Source of the DNA: Qipengyuania gaetbuli
GTDB taxonomy: Bacteria > Pseudomonadota > Alphaproteobacteria > Sphingomonadales > Sphingomonadaceae
DNA: 64,000 nucleotides
Reading direction: 5' to 3'
Assembly: GCF_020524765.1 (NCBI RefSeq)
Contig: NZ_JAIVLR010000002.1
Span: 62,001 to 126,000 of the forward strand
This document shows positions 33,382-41,432 of the stretch, one piece after another. The notes below the pieces were generated by a model, which did no database searches, had not been told where the DNA came from, and saw only the letters and a list, made by a program, of their open reading frames with translations. Made by a program: the position numbers and the translations under genes. Every line of letters begins with the position of its first letter. The first letter of the stretch is position 1.

Positions 33382-33780
33382 ATGAGCGTACTCGGAAAGA
33401 TCTTCACCTGGTGGGACGGTGCCACCATCGGCACCATGCTGTGGTCCTCGCGCAACGGCGAACACGTCGGTACCGACGCACAGGGCAACAAGTACTACCG
33501 TTCGAAGAAGCGCGGCGAAGGCCAGCGCGAACGCCGCTGGGTGATTTACGACGGCACCAACGATGCCAGCCGCGTGCCGGCCGAATGGCACGGCTGGCTG
33601 CACGGCTCGGGTGACGACGTGCCCGAAAGCTTCCTGCCCGCGCCGCGCATCTGGGAAGCCGATTACACGCCGAATGCCACCGGCACCGCCTCTGCCTACC
33701 GTCCGCAGGGCGCGCTCGAACGCGGGGGCAAGCGCGCCGCCGCCGTCGGCGATTACGAAGCCTGGTCGCCGGACGCCTGA
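33382..33780 (+). CDS. NDUFA12-type NADH:ubiquinone oxidoreductase accessory subunit
   Basis: 132 residues with GTMLWSSRNGEHVGTDAQGN-type sequence, then NKYYRSKKRGEGQRERRWVIYDG and VPAEWHGWLHG, diagnostic of the NDUFA12/B17.2 family. This supernumerary subunit is shared by alphaproteobacteria and mitochondria and is attached to complex I. The main nuo operon is not in the window. It precedes the DUF2155 gene by two bases, an arrangement I recall as common in alphaproteobacteria. Confidence 0.92.
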   Translation: MSVLGKIFTWWDGATIGTMLWSSRNGEHVGTDAQGNKYYRSKKRGEGQRERRWVIYDGTNDASRVPAEWHGWLHGSGDDVPESFLPAPRIWEADYTPNATGTASAYRPQGALERGGKRAAAVGDYEAWSPDA

Positions 33781-33782
33781 TC

Positions 33783-34271
33783 GTGCTCCGCGCCGGTGCG
33801 ATCCTTTGCAGCCTGGCCTTGCTGGCTGCCTGTTCGCAGGACCCGCCCGAGCCGGAAGCCGTCAGCACCGAAATTCCCGACGAGCTGAAGCGCGTCGAAT
33901 TGCCCAAGGTCGAAGCCGCCGCGGAAGCCGCGATCGGCACGCCGATGGAAGACCGGGTCGCGACGATCGGCCTGCTCAACAAGCGTAACAACGAGACCCG
34001 CGAGCTCGAACTGAAGCCCGGCCAGCAGCAACGCGTCGGCAGCGTGATCGTGCGCCTTTCGGCTTGCGAGCGCACCGCGCCGTGGGAAATGCCGCAGGAA
34101 ACCGGCGCTTTCGTGCAGGTCCTCGTCCTCGACCGGGGCAGCGAGAACCAGTTCCGCAAGATCTTTTCCGGATGGCTGTTCAAGAATTCGCCCAGCCTGA
34201 ACGTGGTCGAGCACCCGATCTACGATATCTGGGTCAAGGACTGCGCGATGGAATTCCCGGGCGAGGAATGA
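33783..34271 (+). CDS. DUF2155 domain lipoprotein
   Basis: 162 residues from GTG 33783 with a lipobox (LLAAC). The DUF2155 core has GSVIVRLSACERTAPWEMPQETGAFVQVL, IFSGWLFKNSPSLNVVEHPIYDIWVKDC. The function is unknown. The last 52 bases overlap the 3' end of the convergent aat gene; both frames carry plausible sequence to the end. Confidence 0.88.
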   Translation: MLRAGAILCSLALLAACSQDPPEPEAVSTEIPDELKRVELPKVEAAAEAAIGTPMEDRVATIGLLNKRNNETRELELKPGQQQRVGSVIVRLSACERTAPWEMPQETGAFVQVLVLDRGSENQFRKIFSGWLFKNSPSLNVVEHPIYDIWVKDCAMEFPGEE

Positions 34272-34903
34272 GCGTTCGCCGCGGCCACGGCCTGCGGTAT
34301 CGATCCTGACGCCGGACCGCGTGCCTCGCGCAATTTCTCCAGATAGGCCGACTGCGGCAGGGCCACCGCGCCCATGGTCGCCAGGTGGTCGGTCATGAAC
34401 TGGCAGTCGAGCAGTGCGTACCCCGCCTCGCGCATTGCGGCGACCAGCCAGGCCAGCGCGGTCTTGCTGGCATTGTCGGTGCGGCTGAACATGCTTTCGC
34501 CGCAGAACACCCGGTCGAAGGCCACGCCGTAGAGCCCGCCGACCAGCTCGCCGTCGTCCCACACCTCGATCGAATGGGCATGGCCCGCCTCGTGCAGCGC
34601 GATGTAGCTCGATTCGATCTGGTAGCTGATCCAGCTTTCCGCATGTTCCTCGCGCGGTTCGGCGCAGGCGGCGATGACCGCGCGAAAATCGCGGTCGCAG
34701 GTCACGCGGAAGCGGTCCTGTTTCACCACCTTGCGCAGGCTCTTGGAGAAGCGGAACCCGTCGAGCGGGATGATCGCCCGCTCGCGCGGTTCGACCCAGT
34801 AAACCTCGCGGTCCCCGCGGTGGTCGGCCATGGGGAAGATGCCGCTGCGATAGGCGTGCAGCAGCAGGTCGACAGGGATCAGATCGGGCACGGGGGCATG
34901 CAT
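34220..34903 (-). CDS. aat: Leucyl/phenylalanyl-tRNA--protein transferase
   Basis: 227 residues: LLLHAYRSGIFPMAD near the N-terminus, YWVEPRERAIIPLDGFRFSKSLRKVV, HSIEVWDDGELVGGLYGVAFDRVFCGESMFSR and DCQFMTDHLATMGA are the Aat signatures. It attaches Leu or Phe to proteins with basic N-termini, marking them for ClpAP via ClpS, and clpS is also in this window (51.4 kb). The C-terminal tail past LEKLREARG is variable and overlaps the DUF2155 gene. The start among ATGs at 34903, 34915 and 34930 is uncertain. Confidence 0.9.
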   Translation of the reverse strand: MHAPVPDLIPVDLLLHAYRSGIFPMADHRGDREVYWVEPRERAIIPLDGFRFSKSLRKVVKQDRFRVTCDRDFRAVIAACAEPREEHAESWISYQIESSYIALHEAGHAHSIEVWDDGELVGGLYGVAFDRVFCGESMFSRTDNASKTALAWLVAAMREAGYALLDCQFMTDHLATMGAVALPQSAYLEKLREARGPASGSIPQAVAAANAHSSPGNSIAQSLTQIS

Positions 34904-34991
34904 GGCAGGGACCATCCTAGCAGTTTGCATTTCCACGCGATACGCGGCTTGCCAGCAGCGCACAGAGCGACTAATGCGCGCCCTCGGCTGC

Positions 34992-35067
34992 AGGGGTGTA
35001 GCTCAGCTGGTAGAGCATCGGTCTCCAAAACCGAGGGCCACGGGTTCGAATCCTGTCACCCCTGCCA
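34992..35067 (+). tRNA. tRNA-Trp(CCA)
   Basis: A 76-base cloverleaf: acceptor AGGGGTG/CACCCCT, D arm GCTCAGCTGGTAGAGC, anticodon loop CTCCAAA with anticodon CCA between CGGT and ACCG, T arm GGGTTCGAATCC, encoded CCA. It is not followed by secE-nusG, the arrangement seen in many alphaproteobacteria. Confidence 0.97.
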
Positions 35068-35121
35068 TTTCCTTTCTTCAATGACTTGTCGCTTTCATCG
35101 GCGGGGCCTACTGCGCCCGTC

Positions 35122-36012
35122 ATGACAGAAGAAGAAAAGCAAAAGCGCGGCATCCAGGACCGCAAGTTCTACGCGGCCGAACAGGAAGCCAAGTTCGAGA
35201 AGAAGGGCCTCGCGGTCCACACGCCGCAGACCGAACATCCCAGTTACAAGCTCGCCTTCCAGGACAAGGACTTCCTGCTGCGCGAGGAATTGCGGCCGGT
35301 CCGCTTCCAGCTCGAACTGCTCAAGCCCGAGATGATTCTCGACGAAGCCGGCGTCGGCTCGACGCTGGTGATGTACGGCAGCGCCCGCATTCCCCCGCCG
35401 GAAGCCGCCGAAACCGCGCTTGAAGGCGCGAAGGACCTGCCCGAGGAAGACCGCAAGGTGGTCGAGAGCCTCGTGGCCAAGTCCAAATATTATGCCGAGG
35501 CGCTGAAGCTGGCGAAGCTGGCGACGGAAAAGTCGATCATCGAGAACGGCAAGCGCCAGTTCGTCGTCTGCTCGGGCGGTGGCCCCTCGATCATGGAAGC
35601 TGCCAATCGCGGTGCGAGCGAGGCGGGCGGGGAATCCATCGGCCTCAACATCATCCTGCCGCACGAACAGGCGCCCAACCAGTATGTGACGCCCTATTTG
35701 TCCCTGAACTTCCACTATTTCGCGCTGCGCAAGATGCACTTCCTGCTGCGTGCGCGGGCGGTGGCCGTGTTCCCGGGCGGATTCGGCACGTTCGACGAGT
35801 TCTTCGAGCTGCTGACCCTGATCCAGACCGGCAAGATGAAGCCGATCCCGATTCTGCTGTTCGGCAAGGATTTCTGGACGCGGGTGGTGAACTTCGAAGC
35901 CATCGCGGAAGAAGGCACGATCTCGAAGAAGGATCTCGAACTGTTCCGCTGGTGCGAAACCGCGGAAGAGGCGTGGGAATACCTCTGCGACTTCTACAAC
36001 CTCGGCTGCTGA
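35122..36012 (+). CDS. LOG-family (TIGR00730-like) Rossmann protein
   Basis: 296 residues. VMYGSARIPPPEAAE and CSGGGPSIMEAANRGASEAGGESIGLNI with PGGFGTFDEFFELLTLIQTGKM match the lysine-decarboxylase-like/LOG fold, which includes cytokinin riboside 5'-monophosphate phosphoribohydrolases and nucleotide phosphatases. The N-terminal 75 residues, charged and Lys/Glu-rich, are longer than the minimal LOG core. The substrate is not established. The ATG at 35122 precedes MTEEEKQKRG. Confidence 0.87.
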   Translation: MTEEEKQKRGIQDRKFYAAEQEAKFEKKGLAVHTPQTEHPSYKLAFQDKDFLLREELRPVRFQLELLKPEMILDEAGVGSTLVMYGSARIPPPEAAETALEGAKDLPEEDRKVVESLVAKSKYYAEALKLAKLATEKSIIENGKRQFVVCSGGGPSIMEAANRGASEAGGESIGLNIILPHEQAPNQYVTPYLSLNFHYFALRKMHFLLRARAVAVFPGGFGTFDEFFELLTLIQTGKMKPIPILLFGKDFWTRVVNFEAIAEEGTISKKDLELFRWCETAEEAWEYLCDFYNLGC

Positions 36013-36021
36013 GGCAGGCGC

Positions 36022-36822
36022 CTAGCCCAGCTTGCGAACCGCCTGGTGCCCGAGCGGGCCGGAGCCTGCGCCGAAGCCCGGTGCATTCTCGATCGCCGCA
36101 TAGACGAAGCCGCGCGCCAGCCTGATGGCGTGCGTCGTCGGCTGGCCATAGGCGAGGAAGGTCGCAAGCGCCGCCGACAGCGTGCAGCCCGTGCCGTGGG
36201 TGTGCGGCGTATCAATGCGCGCGTGGCCGAAGCTCGCCAGCTTGCCGGTCGAGGACACGGCGCGGTCGAGCACCTCGTCGCCTTCGCCGTGGCCGCCCTT
36301 GGCCAGCACCACCGTATCGTGCTTTTCCGCCAGGACGCGCGCCGCGTCGAAGACCTCGTCGTCGGGAATGTCCGCGCGGCCCGTCAGCGCCGCGAGTTCG
36401 GGCAGGTTGGGCGTGACGACGGTGGCGATATCCATCAGCGCGCCGAACGCGGCCACGGTGTCAGCGCTCGCCAGTTCGGACCCGCTGGTCGCCACCATGA
36501 CGGGATCGAAAACGATCGGGCCGGGAAAGGTGTCGAGCCGTTCGGCAAGGCGCAGGGCGATTTTGGGTGAGCCGAGCATGCCGATCTTGATCGCATTGGC
36601 ACCGATGTCGGACAGGCAGCTTTCCACCTGCTGCATCACGAAACCGGGCGAGAAAACCTCCACGCCCTGCACGCCGGTAGTGTTCTGGGCCGTCACGGCG
36701 GTGATCGCGCTCATGGCGTAGCCGCCGAGCATTGTGATCGTCTTGATGTCGGCCTGAATGCCGGCGCCTCCGGAGGAATCGGAGCCGGCGATGGTCAGCA
36801 CGCGCGGCGGGGCGCCGCTCAT
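36022..36822 (-). CDS. thiD: Bifunctional hydroxymethylpyrimidine kinase/phosphomethylpyrimidine kinase
   Basis: 266 residues of the ribokinase fold: LTIAGSDSSGGAGIQADIKTI, AVTAQNTTGVQG, DPVMVATSGSEL, VTPNLPELAALTG, VLAKGGHGEGDEVLD and HTHGTGCTLSAALATFLA, the last carrying the catalytic aspartate-equivalent loop. It phosphorylates HMP and HMP-P in thiamine synthesis. The ATG overlaps the DUF1272 stop (ATGA). Confidence 0.94.
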   Translation of the reverse strand: MSGAPPRVLTIAGSDSSGGAGIQADIKTITMLGGYAMSAITAVTAQNTTGVQGVEVFSPGFVMQQVESCLSDIGANAIKIGMLGSPKIALRLAERLDTFPGPIVFDPVMVATSGSELASADTVAAFGALMDIATVVTPNLPELAALTGRADIPDDEVFDAARVLAEKHDTVVLAKGGHGEGDEVLDRAVSSTGKLASFGHARIDTPHTHGTGCTLSAALATFLAYGQPTTHAIRLARGFVYAAIENAPGFGAGSGPLGHQAVRKLG

Positions 36823-37043
36823 CCTTCGAACTTCCGCTCGGTCGAGGCGGGAAACTTGTCGAGTAATTTGCGCGCGCGGGTCGGGCGATCCATCAGTTCG
36901 CCCCCGCAATTGGGGCACAAATCGTCGAGCGCCTCGGCGCAGTCCGCGCAAAAGGTGCATTCGAAGCTGCAGATGAAGGCGCCGGGCGCATCGGCCGGCG
37001 TATCGGCGCCGCAGCGTTCGCAATCGGGGCGCATTTCCAGCAT
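36819..37043 (-). CDS. DUF1272 domain protein (small zinc-ribbon type)
   Basis: 74 residues with eight cysteines in pairs (CERCGADTP, ICSFECTFCADCAE, LCPNCGGEL), the DUF1272 pattern, consistent with two zinc sites. The function is unknown. It is coupled on both sides: TGATG with glmM upstream and ATGA with thiD downstream, so all three are one operon. Confidence 0.9.
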   Translation of the reverse strand: MLEMRPDCERCGADTPADAPGAFICSFECTFCADCAEALDDLCPNCGGELMDRPTRARKLLDKFPASTERKFEG

Positions 37044-38380
37044 CAGACGGCCTCCCTCACTGCATCGCAGATCCGGTCCACGATCCGTTCGACCTGCGCC
37101 GCATCGTCGCCTTCCGCCATGACGCGGATGACCGGTTCTGTGCCGGAGGGGCGGATGACGAGGCGGCCGGTGCCTTCCAGCTCCTTTTCCGCATCGGCGA
37201 TGACCTGCTTGACGCTGTCGGTCTCCAGCGGCTTGCCGCCGGAATAGCGCACGTTCTTGAGCAGCTGGGGCACGGGATCGAAGACGTGCAGTAGCTCGCT
37301 CGCCGGTTTGCCCGAGCGCACTAGGCTGGCGAGCACGCGCAGCGCGGCAACGGTGCCGTCGCCGGTGGTGCCGTGATCGAGCAGGATCATGTGGCCCGAC
37401 TGTTCGCCGCCCACGTTGAAGCCGCCGGCCTTCATCTTTTCGAGCACATAGCGGTCGCCGACCTTGGCGCGTTCCAGCGTGAGGCCCTGCGATTCGAGAT
37501 AGCGTTCAAGGCCGAGATTGCTCATCACCGTCGCCACCACGCCGCCGCCCTTGAGGTCGCCGCGCGCCTGGAGGCGGGTCGCGATCAGCGCCATGATCTG
37601 GTCGCCGTCGACAGCCTGGCCCTTCTCGTCGATCACGATCAGCCGGTCGGCATCGCCGTCGAGCGCGATGCCGATGTCGGCGCCTTCCTCGACCACGCGG
37701 GACTTGATCGCATCGAGCGAGGTCGAGCCGACGTCCTTGTTGATGTTGGTGCCATTGGGTTCGACCCCCATGGCAATCACGTCCGCGCCCAGTTCCCAGA
37801 TGGCCGAGGGTGCCACCTGGTAGGCCGCGCCATTGGCGCAATCGACCACGACCTTCAGTCCGTCGAAACGGATGTCGGAGGCGACCGACTGCTTGATCGC
37901 GTGGATGTACCGGCCGCGCGCATCGTCGATCCGGCGGGCACGACCGATGCGGTCGGCCTGGACCAGCAGCGGTTCCTGTTCGAGCAAGATCTCGATCGCC
38001 GCCTCGGCCTCGTCGGACAGTTTGAAGCCGTCGGGACCGAACAGTTTGATGCCATTGTCCTCGTAAGGATTGTGGCTGGCCGAGATCATCACGCCCAGAT
38101 CGGCGCGCATTTCGCGGGTCAGCAGGGCAATGGCGGGCGTGGGCAGCGGTCCCGTCATAACCACATCCATGCCCACGCTGGTGAAGCCGGCCACCATCGC
38201 GCTTTCCATCATGTAGCCGGACAGGCGCGTGTCCTTGCCGATCACCACCCGGTGCCGGTGCCCGCCGCGCAGGAAGTGCGTGCCTGCCGCCTGGCCCACG
38301 CGCATGGCGGTGGCTGCGGTCATCACGCCTTCATTGGTGCGACCGCGGATACCGTCGGTGCCGAAGAACTTGCGTGCCAT
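37043..38380 (-). CDS. glmM: Phosphoglucosamine mutase
   Basis: 445 residues. [13 protein letters not shown] opens the protein; the phosphoserine loop is [15 protein letters not shown] (Ser102), the metal loop [13 protein letters not shown], the sugar-binding [19 protein letters not shown] and the phosphate-binding [15 protein letters not shown]. It converts glucosamine-6-phosphate to glucosamine-1-phosphate for UDP-GlcNAc. The usual neighbours folP/ftsH are absent. Head of the glmM-DUF1272-thiD operon, divergent from sodB. Confidence 0.95.
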   Translation of the reverse strand: MARKFFGTDGIRGRTNEGVMTAATAMRVGQAAGTHFLRGGHRHRVVIGKDTRLSGYMMESAMVAGFTSVGMDVVMTGPLPTPAIALLTREMRADLGVMISASHNPYEDNGIKLFGPDGFKLSDEAEAAIEILLEQEPLLVQADRIGRARRIDDARGRYIHAIKQSVASDIRFDGLKVVVDCANGAAYQVAPSAIWELGADVIAMGVEPNGTNINKDVGSTSLDAIKSRVVEEGADIGIALDGDADRLIVIDEKGQAVDGDQIMALIATRLQARGDLKGGGVVATVMSNLGLERYLESQGLTLERAKVGDRYVLEKMKAGGFNVGGEQSGHMILLDHGTTGDGTVAALRVLASLVRSGKPASELLHVFDPVPQLLKNVRYSGGKPLETDSVKQVIADAEKELEGTGRLVIRPSGTEPVIRVMAEGDDAAQVERIVDRICDAVREAV

Positions 38381-38542
38381 CGATTATGCGCTCCGTCTCT
38401 TTGCGCTAACGTCTTGGCCGCGATTGGCGCGGAATAAAAGCCATGGCGCGGATTTTCCCAGCCGCTATGCAACCACCCGCGCGCCCATGCGTTGGCTGGG
38501 TAAATCGCGAAACGAACACGGACACCAAAAGGGGAACCATCC

Positions 38543-39154
38543 ATGGCTTTTGAGCTGATCGACCTGCCTTACGACGACACCGCGCTGGAACCGGCGGTTT
38601 CGGCCCGCACCCTGTCGTACCACCACGGCAAGCACCACAAGGCCTATATCGACAAGACCAACGCGGCGATCGAAGGCACCGATCTTGCCGGCAAGAGCCT
38701 CGAAGACGTCATCGCTGCCGCGCGCGGCAGCAACCAGGGCCTGTTCAACAATGCCGCGCAGAGCTGGAACCACGGCTTCTACTGGCATTCGATGGCCGCA
38801 TCGGAAACCTCGATTTCCGACGAACTGAAGAGCATGATCGAAGCCGCTTTCGGCTCGGTTGCCGACCTCAAGGCCAAGCTCAAGGAACGCGGCACCGGCC
38901 ACTTCGCCAGCGGCTGGGTCTGGCTGGCCGAAAAGGACGGCAAGCTGACGATCGAGGAAACCCATGACGGCGACACGCTGGCCGACCTCGACGGCGTAAA
39001 CCCGCTGCTCGTGATCGACCTGTGGGAACACGCCTATTACCTCGATCACCAGAACGCGCGTCCGGAATACCTCGAGGCCGTCAACGGCAAGCTCAACTGG
39101 AGCTTCGCGCACGACAATCTGTCGCGCGGCAGCACCTGGAAGTATCCTTCCTGA
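38543..39154 (+). CDS. sodB: Iron-type superoxide dismutase
   Basis: 203 residues. Metal ligands are visible in LSYHHGKHHKAYIDKTN (first His), NHGFYWHSM (second His) and DLWEHAYYLDHQN (Asp and third His). Fe/Mn specificity markers such as NNAAQSWNHGFYW and GSGW-like ASGWVWL favour the iron form, although cambialistic use is possible. AGGGGA lies before the ATG. It is expected in the cytoplasm because no signal peptide is present. A terminator shared with the convergent gene follows. Confidence 0.94.
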   Translation: MAFELIDLPYDDTALEPAVSARTLSYHHGKHHKAYIDKTNAAIEGTDLAGKSLEDVIAAARGSNQGLFNNAAQSWNHGFYWHSMAASETSISDELKSMIEAAFGSVADLKAKLKERGTGHFASGWVWLAEKDGKLTIEETHDGDTLADLDGVNPLLVIDLWEHAYYLDHQNARPEYLEAVNGKLNWSFAHDNLSRGSTWKYPS

Positions 39155-39180
39155 TCACAGCCACCAGGCTCGAACGGATG

Positions 39181-39220
39181 GCCCGCTGCGCTGACTATGC
39201 GCGGCGGGCCTTTCAGTTTT
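39181..39220. terminator. Hairpin terminator between sodB and the AI-2E permease gene
   Basis: GCCCGCTGCGC (39181-39191) pairs with GCGCGGCGGGC (39199-39209) with one T-G wobble, followed by CTTTCAGTTTT. It lies 27 bases after sodB and overlaps the 3' end of the convergent permease gene. Confidence 0.7.
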
Positions 39221-40391
39221 CGGGGGTGTGTTCTTCCTCGCCCAATATGCTGCCCGGGAACAAAGGCTCGCCGAAGATGAAGCCGACGAGGTTCGGGCGG
39301 CCGACATGGTCGAACAAAGCGGTCAGCATCAGCAGGATCGGCACCGACAGCAGCGCGCCGAATGCACCCCAGATCCAGGTGAAATAGGACAGGGCGATCA
39401 GGATCAGCACCGGGTTCATCGTGAACCGCGCGCCGAGGATCGACGGGGTCACGACATTGGCCTCGATGGTGTGCAGGCCGAGATAGGCGATGGCAGGGAC
39501 GAGGCCGAGAAGTACCGTGTCCGCCGTGCCGATGCCGAACAGGGCAAGCAGGCCGACCATCACGGTGGGCCCGATATAGGGCAGGAAGTTGAGGATCGCG
39601 GCAAGGCCGCCCCACATGATCGGCGCATCGACGCCCAGTGCCCATGCCCCGAGCGCTACGATCACGCCGACCAGCGCGTTGATCCAGCCAACAGTCAATA
39701 TGTAGGCGGCGACCCGGTCCTGCACTTCGCGGATGACGCGTGCGGCCTTGATGCTCGACCCGAAGCTGGTGCGGCCGAACAGCAGTTTCTGGCGCAGGCG
39801 AACGCGCGCCTCGATCATGAAATAGGCCATCAGCAGCGTCAGGATCGCCTCGATGATGACGGTCGGCGTCGCAAAGGCCAGTTCTTCGAGGTAGCTGGGC
39901 GTTGCCAGCACCACTTCGCGTGGCTGGCCGTCACGCTCGACCAGTTCGACCAGCTGGCGGTTGATCTGCTCGATCCAGGAAAACCGCTCGCGCAGCTCGA
40001 GGAAGCGTTCGCCCACGCGCTGGACCAGTGCGGGAAGTTCGTCGAACAGCGTGATGGCTGGTTGCAGGATCAGCGCGAGCGCGAGCAGCAGGATCGCAAA
40101 GAATACGACCAGCGAAACCAGCGATGCGAGCGCGTTGGGCAGGCCCCAGCCGTTCAGCTTGTCCGCCAGCGGGGACAGGATGACGGTCAGGATCACCGCG
40201 GTGACCACCGGCAGGAACACGACCGACCCGATCGAGAGGACGAAGGGCAGGGCGAGGAACAGGCCTGCGCCAAGGATCAGCACCAGCGCCGAAATCAGGC
40301 GCAGTTCCTGCTGCGCGAACGCGTAACGCGGCATGTGGTGCGGCGTTGCAGGCCCTTCTTGCGGCCGCTTGTCGGGTTCGCTCTCGCTCAT
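39213..40391 (-). CDS. AI-2E family transporter
   Basis: 392 residues with about seven or eight membrane segments. ALVPAIAYLGLHTIEANVVTPSILGARFTMNPVLILIALSYFTWIWGAFGALLSVPILLML is the conserved AI-2E/UPF0118 C-terminal block; GGLAAILNFLPYIGP also fits. Members export small molecules or act as Na+/H+ antiporters; the actual substrate is unknown. Confidence 0.92.
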   Translation of the reverse strand: MSESEPDKRPQEGPATPHHMPRYAFAQQELRLISALVLILGAGLFLALPFVLSIGSVVFLPVVTAVILTVILSPLADKLNGWGLPNALASLVSLVVFFAILLLALALILQPAITLFDELPALVQRVGERFLELRERFSWIEQINRQLVELVERDGQPREVVLATPSYLEELAFATPTVIIEAILTLLMAYFMIEARVRLRQKLLFGRTSFGSSIKAARVIREVQDRVAAYILTVGWINALVGVIVALGAWALGVDAPIMWGGLAAILNFLPYIGPTVMVGLLALFGIGTADTVLLGLVPAIAYLGLHTIEANVVTPSILGARFTMNPVLILIALSYFTWIWGAFGALLSVPILLMLTALFDHVGRPNLVGFIFGEPLFPGSILGEEEHTPEN

Positions 40392-40446
40392 CGCCTGTCT
40401 ATCTGCCGCGACGCGGGTTGCCGGGCAAGCGGGACGTTAGGCGAGT

Positions 40447-41055
40447 TCAGCTGCGCGCCGCTACGCCGAGCCCGGCGGCGACATCGTCGAGTTCCTCGAG
40501 GATGGCGCGGTGCGCGGTATCGTCGTCGAGCGAGCGCCTCGGGATCGAGCCTTCCTGCAGCATCGAATTGAGCGTCGCGCGGGCGCGGCCCACGCGGCTC
40601 TTGATGGTGCCTACGGCGCAGCCGCAGATATTGGCCGCTTCCTCGTAGGAGAAGCCGCCGGCACCGACCAGCAGCAGCGCCTCGCGCCGTTCCGGCGGCA
40701 GGGTCAGCAGCGCACGGTGCATGTCGGCGAGGTGGATCGGCTCTTCCTGTCCGGCAGGGGCGGTCAGGACACGTTCGGCGACCGTCTCGTCATATTCGCC
40801 GCGGAAGCGGTTGCGGCGCATGTCGGTGAGATAGGCATTGCGCAGGATCACGAAGGTCCATGCGCGCATGCTGGTGCCGGGCTGGAAGCGGTCCTGCGCG
40901 GCCCATGCCTTGAGCAGCGTTTCCTGGACGAGGTCGTCGGCCATGTCGGCGCGCCCGCACAGGCCGCGGGCGAAGGCACGCAAGTGCGGAACGACCTCGG
41001 TCAGTTCGCGCTTGAAGTCGGCCTTTTCGGAGGCCGTGCGTTGCTCGGCCCCCAT
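40447..41055 (-). CDS. ecfG: EcfG-type general stress RNA polymerase sigma factor
   Basis: 202 residues. Region 2 reads LRAFARGLCGRADMADDLVQETLLKAW and FVILRNAYLTDMRRNRF; region 4 reads LPPERREALLLVGAGGFSYEEAANICGCAVGTIKSRVGRARATL. This composition is typical of EcfG (ECF15), the sigma factor of the alphaproteobacterial general stress response. It overlaps nepR by one base (TGATG), the standard nepR-ecfG arrangement, and lies beside phyR and a sensor kinase. An EcfG-type promoter upstream of nepR implies autoregulation. Confidence 0.93.
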   Translation of the reverse strand: MGAEQRTASEKADFKRELTEVVPHLRAFARGLCGRADMADDLVQETLLKAWAAQDRFQPGTSMRAWTFVILRNAYLTDMRRNRFRGEYDETVAERVLTAPAGQEEPIHLADMHRALLTLPPERREALLLVGAGGFSYEEAANICGCAVGTIKSRVGRARATLNSMLQEGSIPRRSLDDDTAHRAILEELDDVAAGLGVAARS

Positions 41056-41222
41056 CAGTCCTTCGAGTCCAGTTTGGAAAGCAGGTCCTTGAACGCGTCA
41101 GGCAGGGGCTCGTCGACGACGGAATCATACAGCTTGCGCAGGCCGTTTGCCCACTCGGGCTGCTTTTCGCCCTGCGGCTTCGCCTTCCCGCCCTGATTGT
41201 CGGAAGATGCTGAAGAGGTCAT
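41055..41222 (-). CDS. nepR: NepR anti-sigma factor
   Basis: A 55-residue ORF read directly from the sequence: ATG at 41222, TGA at 41055-41057. The C-terminal two-thirds (EWANGLRKLYDSVVDEPLPD and FKDLLSKL) match the NepR core with its two helices joined by a DEPLPD/E-P-L-P loop. NepR holds EcfG inactive until phosphorylated PhyR removes it. Its stop overlaps the ecfG start. The pairing with ecfG and the adjacent phyR make this assignment strong despite the small size. Confidence 0.93.
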   Translation of the reverse strand: MTSSASSDNQGGKAKPQGEKQPEWANGLRKLYDSVVDEPLPDAFKDLLSKLDSKD

Positions 41223-41310
41223 CGTGTCTAAAATACGTCCTTGCCTTGCCCTATCGCGTGCCGGGTCGCGCCCGGCCGGATAAGCTTAACGATCCCTTTG
41301 GTGCACCGCT

Positions 41311-41335
41311 AACGCAGCGGAGGCGCGGGGGTTCC
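41311..41335 (-). promoter_or_regulatory. EcfG-dependent promoter of nepR-ecfG
   Basis: On the minus strand GGAAC (41335-41331) and CGTT (41314-41311) are separated by 16 bases, the consensus -35/-10 pair for EcfG sigma factors. It lies 89 bases upstream of the nepR ATG in the 210-base gap to the divergent kinase. Confidence 0.75.
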
Positions 41336-41432
41336 AGCTATGTAGTGCTTTTTTGCTGGAATTCTCCTTCGGCGGAACCTTACAGCGGCCCACGGATATA
41401 GAGCATCACAGGTTGTGAGCCTTCGGGGACGG

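Noticed and set aside
34902-35165. Small ORFs over tRNA-Trp on both strands
   Set aside because: They translate tRNA sequence (for example GVAQLVEHRS and GDRIRTRGPRF), a well-known false-protein pattern.
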